Assembly (NCBI GenBank): GCA_013297875.1
Contig: JAAFIW010000008.1
Location: 99,465-163,464, forward strand
Direction: 5' to 3'
Length of the DNA stretch: 64,000 nt
Origin: Comamonadaceae bacterium
GTDB taxonomy: Bacteria > Pseudomonadota > Gammaproteobacteria > Burkholderiales > Burkholderiaceae_C
The notes under the pieces were generated by a model, which worked only from the letters and a program-made list of their open reading frames with translations, made no database searches and was not told where the DNA came from. Positions 8,236 through 17,867 of the stretch are shown here, in pieces. The translations under genes were made by a program, and so were the position numbers. Positions within the stretch are counted from its first letter, which is position 1. Each line of letters begins with the position of its first letter.

Positions 8236-10824
8236 ATGCCCCCGCACTACGCCCACAGTGGCGGCCACGAACTGGCTGCACATTTGCAGAAAGTCATCGC
8301 GCCAGATCCACAGGCTGGGCGGAGTAGAAACTCTTTTGTCGCACATGTTCGGGGTGACGGAAAAATCCAGTCACTCGAATCTCATCTATCAGGCGTCAGC
8401 CAACTGGCTTCCGAACTGGCCGGAAAGTTTGGGTTGACCACACAGGGGGCACTGGTCGGCTTGCTTCACGACTTGGGCAAGTACAGCGCGGCTTTTCAGG
8501 CCTACATTCAATCGGCTACTGGCTTGCTGAACCAAGATGAAGACGAAGACTTTGTTGAAGCTGCTGGCCTGAAAGGGAAAATTGATCACTCCACCAGCGG
8601 GGCCCAGCTAATTTGGACGGAATTGGCTGGACAGGGGAATCTGGCATCTGTCGCCGCTCAGATTCTGGCTTTGTGCATAGCCTCACACCATTCCGGCTTG
8701 ATCGATTGCCTTGCGCAGCCTGACAACAAACCCGCTGAAGATTTGTTCACGAAGCGAATGAACAAGTCGACGGACAAAACCCACCTTCAGGAAGTGCTTG
8801 GTAAGGCAAATCAAAAGCTTCTGGAAACCGCGCGGGGCCTGCTGGTACGCCAAGAAACGACGCAGGCATTTCAAGCCTGGATTTCAAAAATTCTTGGCAA
8901 AGTCCCAGGCAATGACCCACGCAGCCCAATTTTTCAGCAACAAGTCGGGCTGCTCGTTCGTTCCCTGTTCAGTTGCCTCATAGATGCCGACCGTATTGAC
9001 ACGGCAGATTTTGAACACCCCGGACGCGCCCGGCACAGGCTGCGTGGTAAATATGAGGCTTGGGAAGTGTTGGTTCAAAGGCTAGAGACGCACTTGAAAG
9101 GCTTCACGCCACGCCATCCCATTGACGCATTGAGGCAGGATGTTTCGCGTCATTGTTTGGCCGGTGCAGCTCGGGAAAAGGGTATCTACACACTGACCGT
9201 ACCAACGGGTGGCGGCAAGACGCTCGCAAGCCTGCGATTTGCGCTGCACCATGCCCTCAAACAGGGCATGGATAGAGTCATCTACGTCATTCCGTTCACA
9301 TCCATCATTGACCAAAACGCCCAGGTCGTACGGGCCGTTCTTGAGCCCGAGGGTGTTGAGACCGGCAGCGTGGTGCTCGAACACCATTCCAATCTGACGC
9401 CAGAACAGCAGACTTGGCGCAGCAAAATCCTCTCTGAAAACTGGGATGCGCCAGTCGTCTACACCACATCTGTCCAATTGTTGGAAACCCTGTTTGGTGC
9501 GGGCACACGCGGCGCACGGCGAATGCATCAGCTGGCCAATTCAGTACTGATCCTTGACGAAATCCAAAGCTTGCCAGTCAACTGCGTTCATCTGTTCAAT
9601 AACACCATGAACTACCTGACCGACTTTTGCGGCAGCACCGTTGTACTTTGCACCGCGACCCAGCCGCTGCTTGATCAGGTCGACCCATACAAAGGTGCGA
9701 TTCGTGTTCCGAAAGACAACGAACTCATGCCGGATGTGAAGCGACTGTTCGACGATCTGAAGCGTGTTGAAGTTGTCAATCGGCGCAAGCCCGGTGGCTG
9801 GTCGCAAGACGAAATCGCCGCGTTGGCACTTCAAGAAACCCAGACCTCGGGCAGCTGCCTGGTTATTGTCAATACCAAAAAGGCAGCCCAAGCCATCTAC
9901 CGCCTGTGCAAGGAAAGCAGCCTTGCCGAGGTTTTCCACTTGAGTACAAATATGTGCCCGGCACACCGAAAGTCAATTTTGAGCGACGTACGCGCGCGCC
10001 TGGATCAGGTTCCGTCCACCCCAACGCTGTGCATCAGTACACAACTGATTGAGGCCGGTGTAGATGTTGATTTCGGCTCGGTTATTCGATTCACGGCAGG
10101 ACTGGATTCCATTGCCCAGGCGGCAGGCCGGTGCAACCGCAATGGCCGGGCGAAACAAGGCTTGGTGCATGTGGTCAACCCTTGCGCTGCCGACGAGAGT
10201 CTGGACAAGCTGCCCGATATCCAGATCGGTCGCAACGTAGCAGAGCGTGTATTGGACGATTACGAGGCCGACCCCGAAAAATTCGGAAACAACTGCATAG
10301 GGCCAGAGGCAATGACTTCGTACTACAAAAATTATTTCTTTGCCCGTGCAAATGACATGAGCTACCCGGTTTCCGCCAAACAAATTGGCCATGACGACAC
10401 CCTGCTCAATTTACTTTCCACTAACAGCATGGCGCTGGCCGATTACAAACGCACCAAACGTCAAGCACCGATGATTTACATGCGACAGGCTTTCATGAGC
10501 GCCGCCAAGGCGTTCAAAGCAATCGATGCGCCTACGCGAGGGGTTATCGTGCCGTACACCACTGCTGGCAAAGACCTCATTAACGATCTATGCGCAGCTT
10601 ATTTGCCTGAGAAAGAGTTTGAATTGCTGCGCAGGGCGCAGCAATTCAGTGTCAACGTATTTCAAAACGTACTTGAATCACTATCCAAAGCTGGTGTGGT
10701 TCGGGAAATACGAACCGGAGCCGCTATCCTCTACTTGACCGATTCGCGCTACTACAGTTCGGAATTTGGTCTATCCGAAACCCCGCAAGGAAATATGGAG
10801 ATCCTCTATGTCGCATCGCAATAG
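8236..10824 (+). CDS. cas3: CRISPR-associated helicase/nuclease Cas3 (type I-C)
   Basis: A single-chain HD nuclease plus SF2 helicase of 862 residues, recruited by Cascade to degrade target DNA. The N-terminus has MPPHYAHS and the HD motif [13 protein letters not shown] (H78, D79). Walker A is [16 protein letters not shown]. The DExx box is [10 protein letters not shown], with ATQP as motif III. The C-terminal helicase motifs are [13 protein letters not shown] and [11 protein letters not shown]. The ATG at 8236 has no strong ribosome site; GTG at 8206 would add ten residues. It is the first gene of the operon, and its end overlaps cas5c by 17 bp. Confidence 0.95.
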   Translation: MPPHYAHSGGHELAAHLQKVIAPDPQAGRSRNSFVAHVRGDGKIQSLESHLSGVSQLASELAGKFGLTTQGALVGLLHDLGKYSAAFQAYIQSATGLLNQDEDEDFVEAAGLKGKIDHSTSGAQLIWTELAGQGNLASVAAQILALCIASHHSGLIDCLAQPDNKPAEDLFTKRMNKSTDKTHLQEVLGKANQKLLETARGLLVRQETTQAFQAWISKILGKVPGNDPRSPIFQQQVGLLVRSLFSCLIDADRIDTADFEHPGRARHRLRGKYEAWEVLVQRLETHLKGFTPRHPIDALRQDVSRHCLAGAAREKGIYTLTVPTGGGKTLASLRFALHHALKQGMDRVIYVIPFTSIIDQNAQVVRAVLEPEGVETGSVVLEHHSNLTPEQQTWRSKILSENWDAPVVYTTSVQLLETLFGAGTRGARRMHQLANSVLILDEIQSLPVNCVHLFNNTMNYLTDFCGSTVVLCTATQPLLDQVDPYKGAIRVPKDNELMPDVKRLFDDLKRVEVVNRRKPGGWSQDEIAALALQETQTSGSCLVIVNTKKAAQAIYRLCKESSLAEVFHLSTNMCPAHRKSILSDVRARLDQVPSTPTLCISTQLIEAGVDVDFGSVIRFTAGLDSIAQAAGRCNRNGRAKQGLVHVVNPCAADESLDKLPDIQIGRNVAERVLDDYEADPEKFGNNCIGPEAMTSYYKNYFFARANDMSYPVSAKQIGHDDTLLNLLSTNSMALADYKRTKRQAPMIYMRQAFMSAAKAFKAIDAPTRGVIVPYTTAGKDLINDLCAAYLPEKEFELLRRAQQFSVNVFQNVLESLSKAGVVREIRTGAAILYLTDSRYYSSEFGLSETPQGNMEILYVASQ

Positions 10825-11566
10825 CATCGAGTTCAAGGTACGTGCCCGCCACGCTTTATTTACCGACCCCTTAACCAAAATTGGTGGTGAGAAGTGCTCG
10901 TATCACATACCCACATATGAAGCTTTGAAGGGCATCGTTAAGTCAATTTATTGGAAGCCTACCTTCATTTGGGTGATCGATGAGGTACGGGTCATGAAAC
11001 CTATTCGCACGCAAACCAAGGGCACTAAACCGCTTAATTTCGGAGGTGTATACCCCAGTGAGCGTGATCCGTCGAATAAAAAGGAAAAGCCGTCAAACAC
11101 TTTGGCAATTTACACCTTTCTTGCTGATGTCGAATACCAAGTAAGAGCACATTTCGAATGGAACATGCGCCACCCCGAACTCGAAAAGGACCGGGTAGAA
11201 GGCAAGCATTACGCAATCGGCAAACGAATGCTGGAACTGGGTGGAAGGCAAGACATATTTTTAGGCACACGTGATTGCCAGGGTTACGTGGAACCCTGTG
11301 TATATGGGTCTGAAGTCGGCCACTACGACAACGGTGGAGAGCTGGCATATGGATTGATGTTTCATGGCTTCGACTACCCAGACGAAGCCGGGGAAAACAA
11401 TTTGCAAGCTCGGTTCTGGAAACCTGTCATGGCCAATGGCCATATCCAATTTATTCGCCCGGAAGACTGCACCATTCGGAAACTCGTTCGCGCCATGAAG
11501 CCCAAAAAATTTGGCGAAGGAAAGCTGCGCGATGTTGTGCAAGAAGCTGCTGAACTGGGAGTTTAA
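10808..11566 (+). CDS. cas5c: Cas5c (Cas5d) pre-crRNA endonuclease and Cascade subunit
   Basis: A 252-residue protein. In type I-C this protein replaces Cas6, cutting the repeat hairpin and capping the 5' handle. Y48 (SIYWKP) and K133-H134 ([12 protein letters not shown]) fit the Tyr/Lys/His catalytic set known from Bacillus halodurans Cas5d. Gly-rich stretches near [16 protein letters not shown] belong to the RAMP fold. The ATG at 10808 lies inside the last codons of cas3, implying translational coupling. cas8c begins 2 bp after the stop. Confidence 0.94.
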   Translation: MSHRNSIEFKVRARHALFTDPLTKIGGEKCSYHIPTYEALKGIVKSIYWKPTFIWVIDEVRVMKPIRTQTKGTKPLNFGGVYPSERDPSNKKEKPSNTLAIYTFLADVEYQVRAHFEWNMRHPELEKDRVEGKHYAIGKRMLELGGRQDIFLGTRDCQGYVEPCVYGSEVGHYDNGGELAYGLMFHGFDYPDEAGENNLQARFWKPVMANGHIQFIRPEDCTIRKLVRAMKPKKFGEGKLRDVVQEAAELGV

Positions 11567-11568
11567 AA

Positions 11569-13515
11569 ATGAGTTGGGTACAAAGGCTTTATGAAACGTA
11601 TGAACATTGCAAAGGCCGTGAGCCTCCAGGCACAGACCGATTGTTACCTGTCAGTCATTCAATACAACAAGCACACATAGAAATCACGCTTGATGCCCAA
11701 GGTAATTTCAAATCTGCCCGAACAATTGGTAAAGTAGAAACTGTGATTCCGGCTACTGAGCAGTCTGCGGGGCGAACAGGTCGAGATCCACCGCCACACC
11801 CGTTGTGCGACAAAATTCAATACTGCGCGGCAGATTACGCAGAGAAAGGCGGTATCAAACCACCGTTTTTCAGCGACCATGCGAACATTAAGAAAGAAGT
11901 TGTTGAGGGATATGAAACTCTTCTTTCCTCTTGGTGCAACTCTAATTTCAGCCATTCCAAGGCTAATGCAGTGTTGTCCTATGTCCGCAAACGAGAGCTT
12001 GTGGCAGATTTGGTGCGGGAAAAAATTCTGCATATCGGTATTGACGGCAAGCTGCTTACCAACTGGGTCGGTGATGCGTCAACTCCTGAAATATTCAAAG
12101 TCCTGACCCCAGATCCGAAAACCAAGCTACGCGACCAAGGTAATGCATTCATACGCTGGCATATTCGTGAACCAGACAATCCTTGTACGGCAGTATGGGA
12201 GGATGCTTCGCTACAGGATGCTTGGGCAAAATTTGATGCGAGTAACAAAGAGATCATCGGCGTTTGTATCGTGACTGGCGCAACGTATACAAGTTTGGCG
12301 TTGAATCATCCCAAACGCATCCGTCATTCGGGAGATGGTGCCAAGCTCATTAGCGCAAACGACAGTTCGGGGTACACATTCAGAGGCCGTTTTACCGATG
12401 ACACGGGACAGCAGGCGTGCGGTGTTGGCTACGAAGTCACACAAAAGGCCCATAACGCCTTACGTTGGCTGATAAAACGTCAGGCCTATAGAGACGACGA
12501 CCAAGTCATCGTAAGTTGGGCGGTCGCTGGAATGCCTGTTCCCGATCCTTTTGGCGATTCAATGACGTTGATGCTTGCGGGCGAATCAATCTGCGGAGTA
12601 TCGACAAAGTCAGAGCAAATACTTGAAGGCAATACAGGTCAAGCCTTTGCAAAACGCCTCAATCTCGCGATGGCAGGCTATCGCGCGAAGCTGGGGGCGA
12701 CTGATGACATCGTTGTCATGGGCCTTGACTCGGCGACGCCAGGGCGAATGGCTATTACCTACTACCGCGAAATGACTGGTTCGGAGTTTCTTGACCGGAT
12801 CGAAACCTGGCACATGGTCTTCGCATGGCCGCAAAATTTTGGCAAAGAACGGAAATTCGTCGGGGCTCCGGCACCTCGCGATATAGCCGAAGCGGCGTTC
12901 GGTCGCCGTCTTGATGAAAAGCTTAAAAAATCTACGGTCGAGCGGCTACTTCCATGCATCGTCGATGGACAAACGCTCCCGCAGGATCTTGTCGAATCAA
13001 CAGTAAGAAGGGCTAGCAACCGCGTAGCACTCGATCACTGGGAATGGGAGAAAACCCTGGGCATTGCCTGTGCCCTGTTTAAAGGCGCTTTCATAAACGA
13101 GGAATATCAAATGACGTTAGAAACTGATCGGAACAGTCGCGATTATCTATATGGCCGCTTGCTGGCTGTTGCGGAACATATTGAAGGCCGTGCGCTGTAC
13201 GTTGCTGGCGAAAAACGCGATACAACCGCCACGAAGTTGATGCAACGTTTTGCAGATCGCCCAGCCAGCACTTGGCGCACGATCGAACTTGCGCTTACGC
13301 CAGCCAAATCTCGCCTGCGATCAAAGCGGGCTGCGTTCATGTACGAAATGGATAAACTGCTTGATGAAATCATTCCCAATTTTCTTGGCAACGATTTTCT
13401 CGACGATAGCAAGCTTTCTGGTGAATTCCTGCTGGGTTATCACTGCCAGCGACAAATACTGAACCCACCCAAAAATGATAACGCCACCCCTGCTGAAAAT
13501 TCATCGACAGAGTAA
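11569..13515 (+). CDS. cas8c: Cas8c (Csd1), large subunit of type I-C Cascade
   Basis: A 648-residue Csd1-family protein starting MSWVQRLYETYEHCKG. It recognises the PAM and forms the body of type I-C Cascade. Family signatures include NFSHSKANAVLSYVRKRELV, FIRWHIREPDN and VVMGLDSATPGRMAITYYRE. The C-terminal about 135 residues match the small subunit Cas11c, which in studied I-C systems is made from an internal start (see separate entry). It has tight neighbours: 2 bp after cas5c, 20 bp before cas7. Confidence 0.94.
   Translation: MSWVQRLYETYEHCKGREPPGTDRLLPVSHSIQQAHIEITLDAQGNFKSARTIGKVETVIPATEQSAGRTGRDPPPHPLCDKIQYCAADYAEKGGIKPPFFSDHANIKKEVVEGYETLLSSWCNSNFSHSKANAVLSYVRKRELVADLVREKILHIGIDGKLLTNWVGDASTPEIFKVLTPDPKTKLRDQGNAFIRWHIREPDNPCTAVWEDASLQDAWAKFDASNKEIIGVCIVTGATYTSLALNHPKRIRHSGDGAKLISANDSSGYTFRGRFTDDTGQQACGVGYEVTQKAHNALRWLIKRQAYRDDDQVIVSWAVAGMPVPDPFGDSMTLMLAGESICGVSTKSEQILEGNTGQAFAKRLNLAMAGYRAKLGATDDIVVMGLDSATPGRMAITYYREMTGSEFLDRIETWHMVFAWPQNFGKERKFVGAPAPRDIAEAAFGRRLDEKLKKSTVERLLPCIVDGQTLPQDLVESTVRRASNRVALDHWEWEKTLGIACALFKGAFINEEYQMTLETDRNSRDYLYGRLLAVAEHIEGRALYVAGEKRDTTATKLMQRFADRPASTWRTIELALTPAKSRLRSKRAAFMYEMDKLLDEIIPNFLGNDFLDDSKLSGEFLLGYHCQRQILNPPKNDNATPAENSSTE
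13111..13515 (+). CDS. cas11c: Predicted internally translated Cas11c small subunit (in frame inside cas8c)
   Basis: An ATG at 13111, in frame with cas8c (codon 515), is preceded by GAGGA six bases upstream. Translation gives 134 residues starting MTLETDRNSRDYLYGRLLAV. It is known for type I-C (for example Desulfovibrio vulgaris) that a separate small subunit is made from the 3' end of cas8c. The ribosome site and helical, Arg-rich composition here fit that. Expression is inferred. Confidence 0.65.
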   Translation: MTLETDRNSRDYLYGRLLAVAEHIEGRALYVAGEKRDTTATKLMQRFADRPASTWRTIELALTPAKSRLRSKRAAFMYEMDKLLDEIIPNFLGNDFLDDSKLSGEFLLGYHCQRQILNPPKNDNATPAENSSTE

Positions 13516-13535
13516 AAAAACTTAAGGAAATTAAT

Positions 13536-14426
13536 ATGACCTCCTTGCAAAACAAAATTGATTTCGCCGTAATCCTCCGCGTCAAAAATGCCAATCCAAA
13601 TGGCGACCCGTTGAATGGCAACCGTCCGCGCACTGACTATTCAAACTTCGGCGAAATGAGCGATGTCTCCATCAAGCGGAAAATCAGGGATCGCTTATTG
13701 GAACGTTGGGTTAGCGATGGGCGCAATGAGGATGACGGCAACTTGATTTATGTACAGTCTGACGACCGTAAAGTGGACGAGGCTAAAAGCCTGCGCGCAC
13801 GGGCAGAAGCGGGATTGGGTAAAGAACTGGGGTCGGCAAAAACGGTAGAGTTGGCGTGTAAAAAATGGCTGGACGTGCGTGCATTTGGGCAGTTGTTTGC
13901 TTTAAAGAGCAATAAGAAAGCAGGCAAAAAGCAAGAAGACGGCAGTGACGACGAGGGCGACACTGGAGTGTCTATTGGTATACGTGGCCCCGTTACGGTT
14001 CAATCTGCCTTTAGCGTTGAGCCAATCGATATCGCAAGTATGCAAATCACAAAAAGTGTAAATGGGGAGGATACAAAGGACGGTAAGAGAAGTTCTGACA
14101 CGATGGGGACGAAGCATCGCGTAGATAAAGGAATTTATGTTTTCTTCGGAAGCATGAATCCTCAACTTGCAGAGAAAACTGGTTTTAGCGATGAAGATGC
14201 TGAGGCCCTTAAGCTGATACTGTCCCGGCTATTCGAAAATGATGAATCGTCCGCCCGTCCAGCGGGCAGTATGGGAGTTCTCAAACTCGTCTGGTGGAAA
14301 CATAACTGCAAGGCAGGTCAGTATTCTTCGTCACGGGTACACCGCACGTTGACGACGATGCCAGATGGAAACTTGGAGTTTTCGCACTTGGATGGGCTTG
14401 CTCCAGAAATTATTGATGGCTTCTGA
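13536..14426 (+). CDS. cas7c: Cas7c (Csd2), backbone subunit of type I-C Cascade
   Basis: A 296-residue RAMP protein that polymerises along the crRNA spacer. The N-terminus DFAVILRVKNANPNGDPLNG is the Csd2 signature, and ISIGIRGPVTVQSAFSVEPI with the thumb-like QITKSVNGED segment follows. TMGTKHRVDKGIYVFFG and the final HRTLTTMPDGNLEFSHLDGL are also typical. AGGAAA precedes the ATG. Instead of the usual cas4 downstream, a BRO-like gene follows after 25 bp. Confidence 0.95.
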   Translation: MTSLQNKIDFAVILRVKNANPNGDPLNGNRPRTDYSNFGEMSDVSIKRKIRDRLLERWVSDGRNEDDGNLIYVQSDDRKVDEAKSLRARAEAGLGKELGSAKTVELACKKWLDVRAFGQLFALKSNKKAGKKQEDGSDDEGDTGVSIGIRGPVTVQSAFSVEPIDIASMQITKSVNGEDTKDGKRSSDTMGTKHRVDKGIYVFFGSMNPQLAEKTGFSDEDAEALKLILSRLFENDESSARPAGSMGVLKLVWWKHNCKAGQYSSSRVHRTLTTMPDGNLEFSHLDGLAPEIIDGF

Positions 14427-14451
14427 TTGCCCACATTGAAAGACAGCTGAC

Positions 14452-15306
14452 ATGAAAATCCTCCCCACTGATTTCGACGGCCAGGCCATCCGCCGCATGT
14501 ATGACGAAGAAACCGAAACCTGGTGGTTTTCGGTCATCGACGTGATTCAGGTGTTGACCGATAGCAAGAGCGCCAAGCGGTACTGGTCTGATCTGAAACG
14601 CAAACTCGCGCAGGAAGCGGGTTCTGAGCAACCGTACGAAAAAATCGTACGGTTGAAGCTGCCCGCTGCTGACGGCAAGCAGCGGGAAACCGACGTCGCC
14701 ACCGCCGAAACCCTGCTGCGCATCGTCCAATCCGTCCCCAGCCCCAAGGCCGAGCCCATCAAGCTGTGGCTGGCCAAGGTGGGTTACGAGCGCATGCAGG
14801 AGCTGGCCGACCCGGCCTTGTCGCTTAACCGGGCGCGGGAAACCTGGCAGCAGCATGGGCGCAGCGACAAGTGGATTGCGCAGCGCATGACGGGGCAGGA
14901 AACGCGCAACAAACTCACCGACTACTGGCGCGAGCACGACATCAAAGAGGGTAGTGAGTTCGCCATCCTGACCAACATCATTCACCAGGAATGGGCTGGC
15001 GTGAGCGTGAAAGAACACAAAGACCTGAAGGGTCTGAAAAGCCACAACCTGCGCGACCACATGAGCGAGGCCGAGTTGATTTTTACAGCGCTGGCTGAGC
15101 TGTCGACACGGCAGATTTCTGAAACCAGCAACGCCACAGGTCTGCCGCAGAACAAAACGGCTGCCCAGGCCGGTGGCCGTATTGCCCGGCAGGCGCGCAA
15201 CCAGCTCGAAAGCCAGACGGGCAAGTCGGTGGTTTCAGGCAGCAATTACTTACCGCTTGAGGCCAATCGCATCAAGAAAGTTTTGAAACCGCCGCGCAAA
15301 GGCTGA
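14452..15306 (+). CDS. BRO-N/DinD-like DNA-binding protein embedded in the cas operon
   Basis: A 284-residue protein. The N-terminal BRO domain (about 1-115) has IRRMYDEETETWWFSVIDVI and SAKRYWSDLKRKL. PIKLWLAKVGYERMQELADP, RMTGQETRNKLTDYWREHDI and FAILTNIIHQEWAGVSVKEH match the DNA-damage-inducible protein D / phage antirepressor-like group. Such proteins occur in phages and as SOS-linked chromosomal genes, and their biochemical role is unclear. It sits 25 bp after cas7 and 73 bp before the HicB-like gene on the same strand. Whether it affects CRISPR activity is unknown. It is not a normal cas gene. Confidence 0.8.
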   Translation: MKILPTDFDGQAIRRMYDEETETWWFSVIDVIQVLTDSKSAKRYWSDLKRKLAQEAGSEQPYEKIVRLKLPAADGKQRETDVATAETLLRIVQSVPSPKAEPIKLWLAKVGYERMQELADPALSLNRARETWQQHGRSDKWIAQRMTGQETRNKLTDYWREHDIKEGSEFAILTNIIHQEWAGVSVKEHKDLKGLKSHNLRDHMSEAELIFTALAELSTRQISETSNATGLPQNKTAAQAGGRIARQARNQLESQTGKSVVSGSNYLPLEANRIKKVLKPPRKG

Positions 15307-15379
15307 GCCGCGGCAATTCCAGCCGCATCACAATGGGTGCTTGCGTTACACCGTCATTTCTTCACCTGAAGGTATCAAC

Positions 15380-15586
15380 ATGACTGAAATTGTTTTCGTT
15401 ATCGAGCACGCACTCGAAGGCGGTTACACCGCGCGGGCCTTGGGCCAATCCATCTTCACCGAGGCTGACACCGAGGCGCAATTACGGGTGGCGGTGCAAG
15501 ACGCCGTGCACTGCCATTTTGATGAAGGCACTTCGCCCAAAGTGATCCGTCTGCACTTTGTGCGTGACGAGTTGCTGGCTGCTTGA
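15380..15586 (+). CDS. HicB-like antitoxin-type protein
   Basis: A 68-residue protein, MTEIVFVIEHALEGGYTARA, with the partial RNase-H-like fold of small HicB proteins. These are often misnamed 2-oxoisovalerate dehydrogenase subunits. It lacks a visible C-terminal DNA-binding domain. GAAGG precedes the ATG at 15380. A HicA-like gene follows after 12 bp, so the pair has the order antitoxin-toxin (hicB first), unlike the classic E. coli hicA-hicB order. Both lie between cas7 and cas4. The function is inferred from the pairing. Confidence 0.75.
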   Translation: MTEIVFVIEHALEGGYTARALGQSIFTEADTEAQLRVAVQDAVHCHFDEGTSPKVIRLHFVRDELLAA

Positions 15587-15598
15587 GTTGCCGCCGCC

Positions 15599-15841
15599 AT
15601 GCGATTGCCGCGTGATTTGACGGGTGCGCAACTCATCAGCGCATTGACAAAGTTGGGTTACCTACGCACCCGACAAACGGGTAGCCATGTGCGCATCACT
15701 TGCTCACAGCCCGTGCAGCACCACGTGACCGTGCCGCTACACGACCCGTTGCGCATCGGCACGTTGGCTGCGATTCTTCAAGACGTTGCGCAAGTGCAAA
15801 GCCTCTCCCGAGACGAGTTGCTGATTCGGCTGTTTGGCTGA
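15599..15841 (+). CDS. HicA-like mRNA interferase toxin
   Basis: An 80-residue YcfA/HicA-family protein with a dsRNA-binding-like fold. LTGAQLISALTKLGYLRTRQ is followed by TGSHVRI, where His30 is the catalytic His known from HicA toxins. HHVTVPLHDPLRIGTLAAIL completes the family signature. HicA cleaves mRNA and is held in check by HicB. Its stop is 14 bp before cas4, so it is probably co-transcribed with cas4-cas1-cas2. No frameshift is seen, so the pair looks intact. Confidence 0.82.
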   Translation: MRLPRDLTGAQLISALTKLGYLRTRQTGSHVRITCSQPVQHHVTVPLHDPLRIGTLAAILQDVAQVQSLSRDELLIRLFG

Positions 15842-15855
15842 TTTTCCAGCGCACC

Positions 15856-16497
15856 ATGCCCGCAGAAGCCGACCCAATTCCCCTGTCAGCCCTGCAACAC
15901 TGGGCCTACTGCCCGCGCCAGTGCGCGCTGATTCACCTGGAGCAAGCGTTTGACGAGAACGTGCACACCCTGCGCGGCCAGGCCGTGCATGCGCGGGTGG
16001 ACAAGCCGGGTGTTGAAACCGCCAAGGGCGTGCGCGTGGAGCGGGCACTGCCGCTGTGGCATGACGAACTTGGCCTGGTAGGCAAAGCCGATGTGGTGGA
16101 GTTTTTGCCCGATGGCACGCCCTACCCGGTGGAATACAAGCACGGCAGCCGCCACAAAGCCACTGCCATTGCCGCTTGCGACGATGTGCAACTGGCCGGG
16201 CAGGCCCTGTGCCTGCAAGCCATGACCGGCCATGTAGTGAATGAAGGCGCGATTTACTACGCCTCGTCCAAGCGCAGGCGCGTGGTGCCCATCACGCCTG
16301 CGCTGCGCGAGCAGGTGGCGCACACCGCGCAAGCTGTGGCACACATGCTGCGCTCGGGTATCTTGCCTGCGGTGTTACCGCCCGACCTGGCCGCGCAGCG
16401 CTGCAAGGCCTGCTCACTCATCGACCGTTGCCAGCCGCAGGCCGTGGCAGCGCAGGTGCAGGCCGCACGCGCTGCGTTGTTCGATCCAGACCGGTAA
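15856..16497 (+). CDS. cas4: Cas4 nuclease (type I-C adaptation)
   Basis: A 213-residue RecB-like nuclease that trims prespacers and helps choose PAM-compatible ends. The iron-sulphur ligands are visible: C19 or C23 in YCPRQC, and C183, C186, C192 in CKACSLIDRC. The catalytic residues are H45 in GQAVHARV, D79 in GKADVVEF, and E93/K95 in PVEYKHG. I chose the ATG at 15856; longer in-frame starts overlap hicA. cas1 starts 20 bp downstream. Confidence 0.94.
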   Translation: MPAEADPIPLSALQHWAYCPRQCALIHLEQAFDENVHTLRGQAVHARVDKPGVETAKGVRVERALPLWHDELGLVGKADVVEFLPDGTPYPVEYKHGSRHKATAIAACDDVQLAGQALCLQAMTGHVVNEGAIYYASSKRRRVVPITPALREQVAHTAQAVAHMLRSGILPAVLPPDLAAQRCKACSLIDRCQPQAVAAQVQAARAALFDPDR

Positions 16498-16517
16498 GTC
16501 GAATTGAAAGAGGCGCC

Positions 16518-17558
16518 ATGCAACTGCTCAACACCCTTTACGTCACCACGCCCGAAACCTACCTGCGGCTGGACAACGACACCCTGCGTGTGGAGGTAGA
16601 GCGCGAAACCCGGCTGCGCGTGCCGCTGCACCACCTGGGCGCGGTGGTGTGCTTTGGCTCGGTGGGTTTGTCGTCGCCACTCATGCACCGGCTGGCCGAC
16701 AGCGGCATTGCGCTGGTGCTGCTGGACGACAACGGCCGCTTCAAGGCCCGGCTGGAAGGCGCGGTGACGGGCAATGTGCTGCTGCGCCAGGCCCAGTTTG
16801 CGCGGGCCGGCGATGCCGCCTACACGCTGGACCTGGCCCGGGCCTTTGTGGCAGGCAAGATCAAAAACAGCCGCCAGGTGCTGCAGCGTGGCGCGCGTGA
16901 AGCCAAAGACGAGGGCGAAGCCCGCATGCTCACCCGCGCCGCAGACGACCTGGCCGCCAGCCTGCGCGCCTTACCGGACGCAACCGATCTGAATGTGGTG
17001 CGCGGCCTGGAAGGCGAAGCGGCCCGCCAGTACTTTGCCGGCATCAACCTGCTGGTGCGTGCCGATGCGCGTGAACACTTCCAGATGGATGGCCGAACCC
17101 GCCGCCCGCCCAGAGATCAATTGAATGCCTTGCTATCATTTTTATACGCGATGTGGATGAACGACTGCCGCAGCGCGCTGGAGGCTGCGGGGCTGGATCC
17201 GCAAGTTGGCTTCTTGCATGCGCTGCGCCCGGGCCGCGCCGCGCTGGCGCTGGATTTGATGGAAGAGTTTCGCCCCTGGGCAGACCGGCTGGCACTCAGC
17301 CTGGTCAACCGCGGGCAGCTCGGCGCAGCAGACTTTGCCTTGCACGAAGGTGGCGGCGTGTCGCTGGCTCCCGACGCACGCAAAGCCGTGGTGATAGCCT
17401 TTCAGGAGCGCAAAAAAGACGAGATCAACCACCCCTTGCTGGCACAGGCTGTGCCGCTGGGCTTGGTGCCCCTGGTGCAGGCGCGCCTGCTGGCGCGTGC
17501 GCTGCGTGATGACGCCGCGCCAAATGCCTACCCTTATGTGCCGTTCATTAACAAATAG
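16518..17558 (+). CDS. cas1: Cas1 integrase (type I-C)
   Basis: A 346-residue metal-dependent integrase that inserts spacers together with Cas2. The N-terminus LLNTLYVTTPETYLRLDNDT is the I-C form. GLEGEAARQYFAGIN carries the catalytic Glu, LDPQVGFLHALRPGRAALAL the catalytic His region, and LDLMEEFRPWADRLALSLVN the acidic site. GAAAGAGG precedes the ATG at 16518. cas2 follows after 18 bp. Confidence 0.95.
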   Translation: MQLLNTLYVTTPETYLRLDNDTLRVEVERETRLRVPLHHLGAVVCFGSVGLSSPLMHRLADSGIALVLLDDNGRFKARLEGAVTGNVLLRQAQFARAGDAAYTLDLARAFVAGKIKNSRQVLQRGAREAKDEGEARMLTRAADDLAASLRALPDATDLNVVRGLEGEAARQYFAGINLLVRADAREHFQMDGRTRRPPRDQLNALLSFLYAMWMNDCRSALEAAGLDPQVGFLHALRPGRAALALDLMEEFRPWADRLALSLVNRGQLGAADFALHEGGGVSLAPDARKAVVIAFQERKKDEINHPLLAQAVPLGLVPLVQARLLARALRDDAAPNAYPYVPFINK

Positions 17559-17576
17559 ACTTTTTTGGAGGTTGCC

Positions 17577-17867
17577 ATGCTGGTTCTGGTTTGCTACGAC
17601 GTGAGCACCGAAACCCAAGCAGGCCGCCGTCGGCTGCGGCGTGTGGCCAAGGTGTGCGAGTCCACCGGCCAGCGCGTGCAAAAGTCGGTGTTTGAGTGCC
17701 AGGTCAACCTGGCGCAGTTTGAGGAGCTGGAGCGCAAGCTACTGGCCGAAATCGACGTCACAGCAGACTGCCTGCGCCTGTACCGCATGCCCGAAACCCG
17801 TGGCTTTGAGGCCCGGGAGCACGGCAGCTTCAAAGCGGTGGACTTCGATGGCCCGCTGGTTTTGTAG
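17577..17867 (+). CDS. cas2: Cas2 (type I-C adaptation)
   Basis: A 96-residue ferredoxin-fold protein starting [20 protein letters not shown]. The Asp in YDVS is the usual metal-site residue. [20 protein letters not shown] is the conserved central part. It forms the Cas1-Cas2 integrase scaffold. TTTTTTGGAGG precedes the start. It is the last gene of the operon; the leader and array follow. Confidence 0.95.
   Translation: MLVLVCYDVSTETQAGRRRLRRVAKVCESTGQRVQKSVFECQVNLAQFEELERKLLAEIDVTADCLRLYRMPETRGFEAREHGSFKAVDFDGPLVL

Noticed and set aside
15700..15855. Longer N-terminus for Cas4
   Set aside because: It would overlap the hicA gene in another frame and has no Cas4 similarity; the Cas4 fold starts just after the ATG at 15856.
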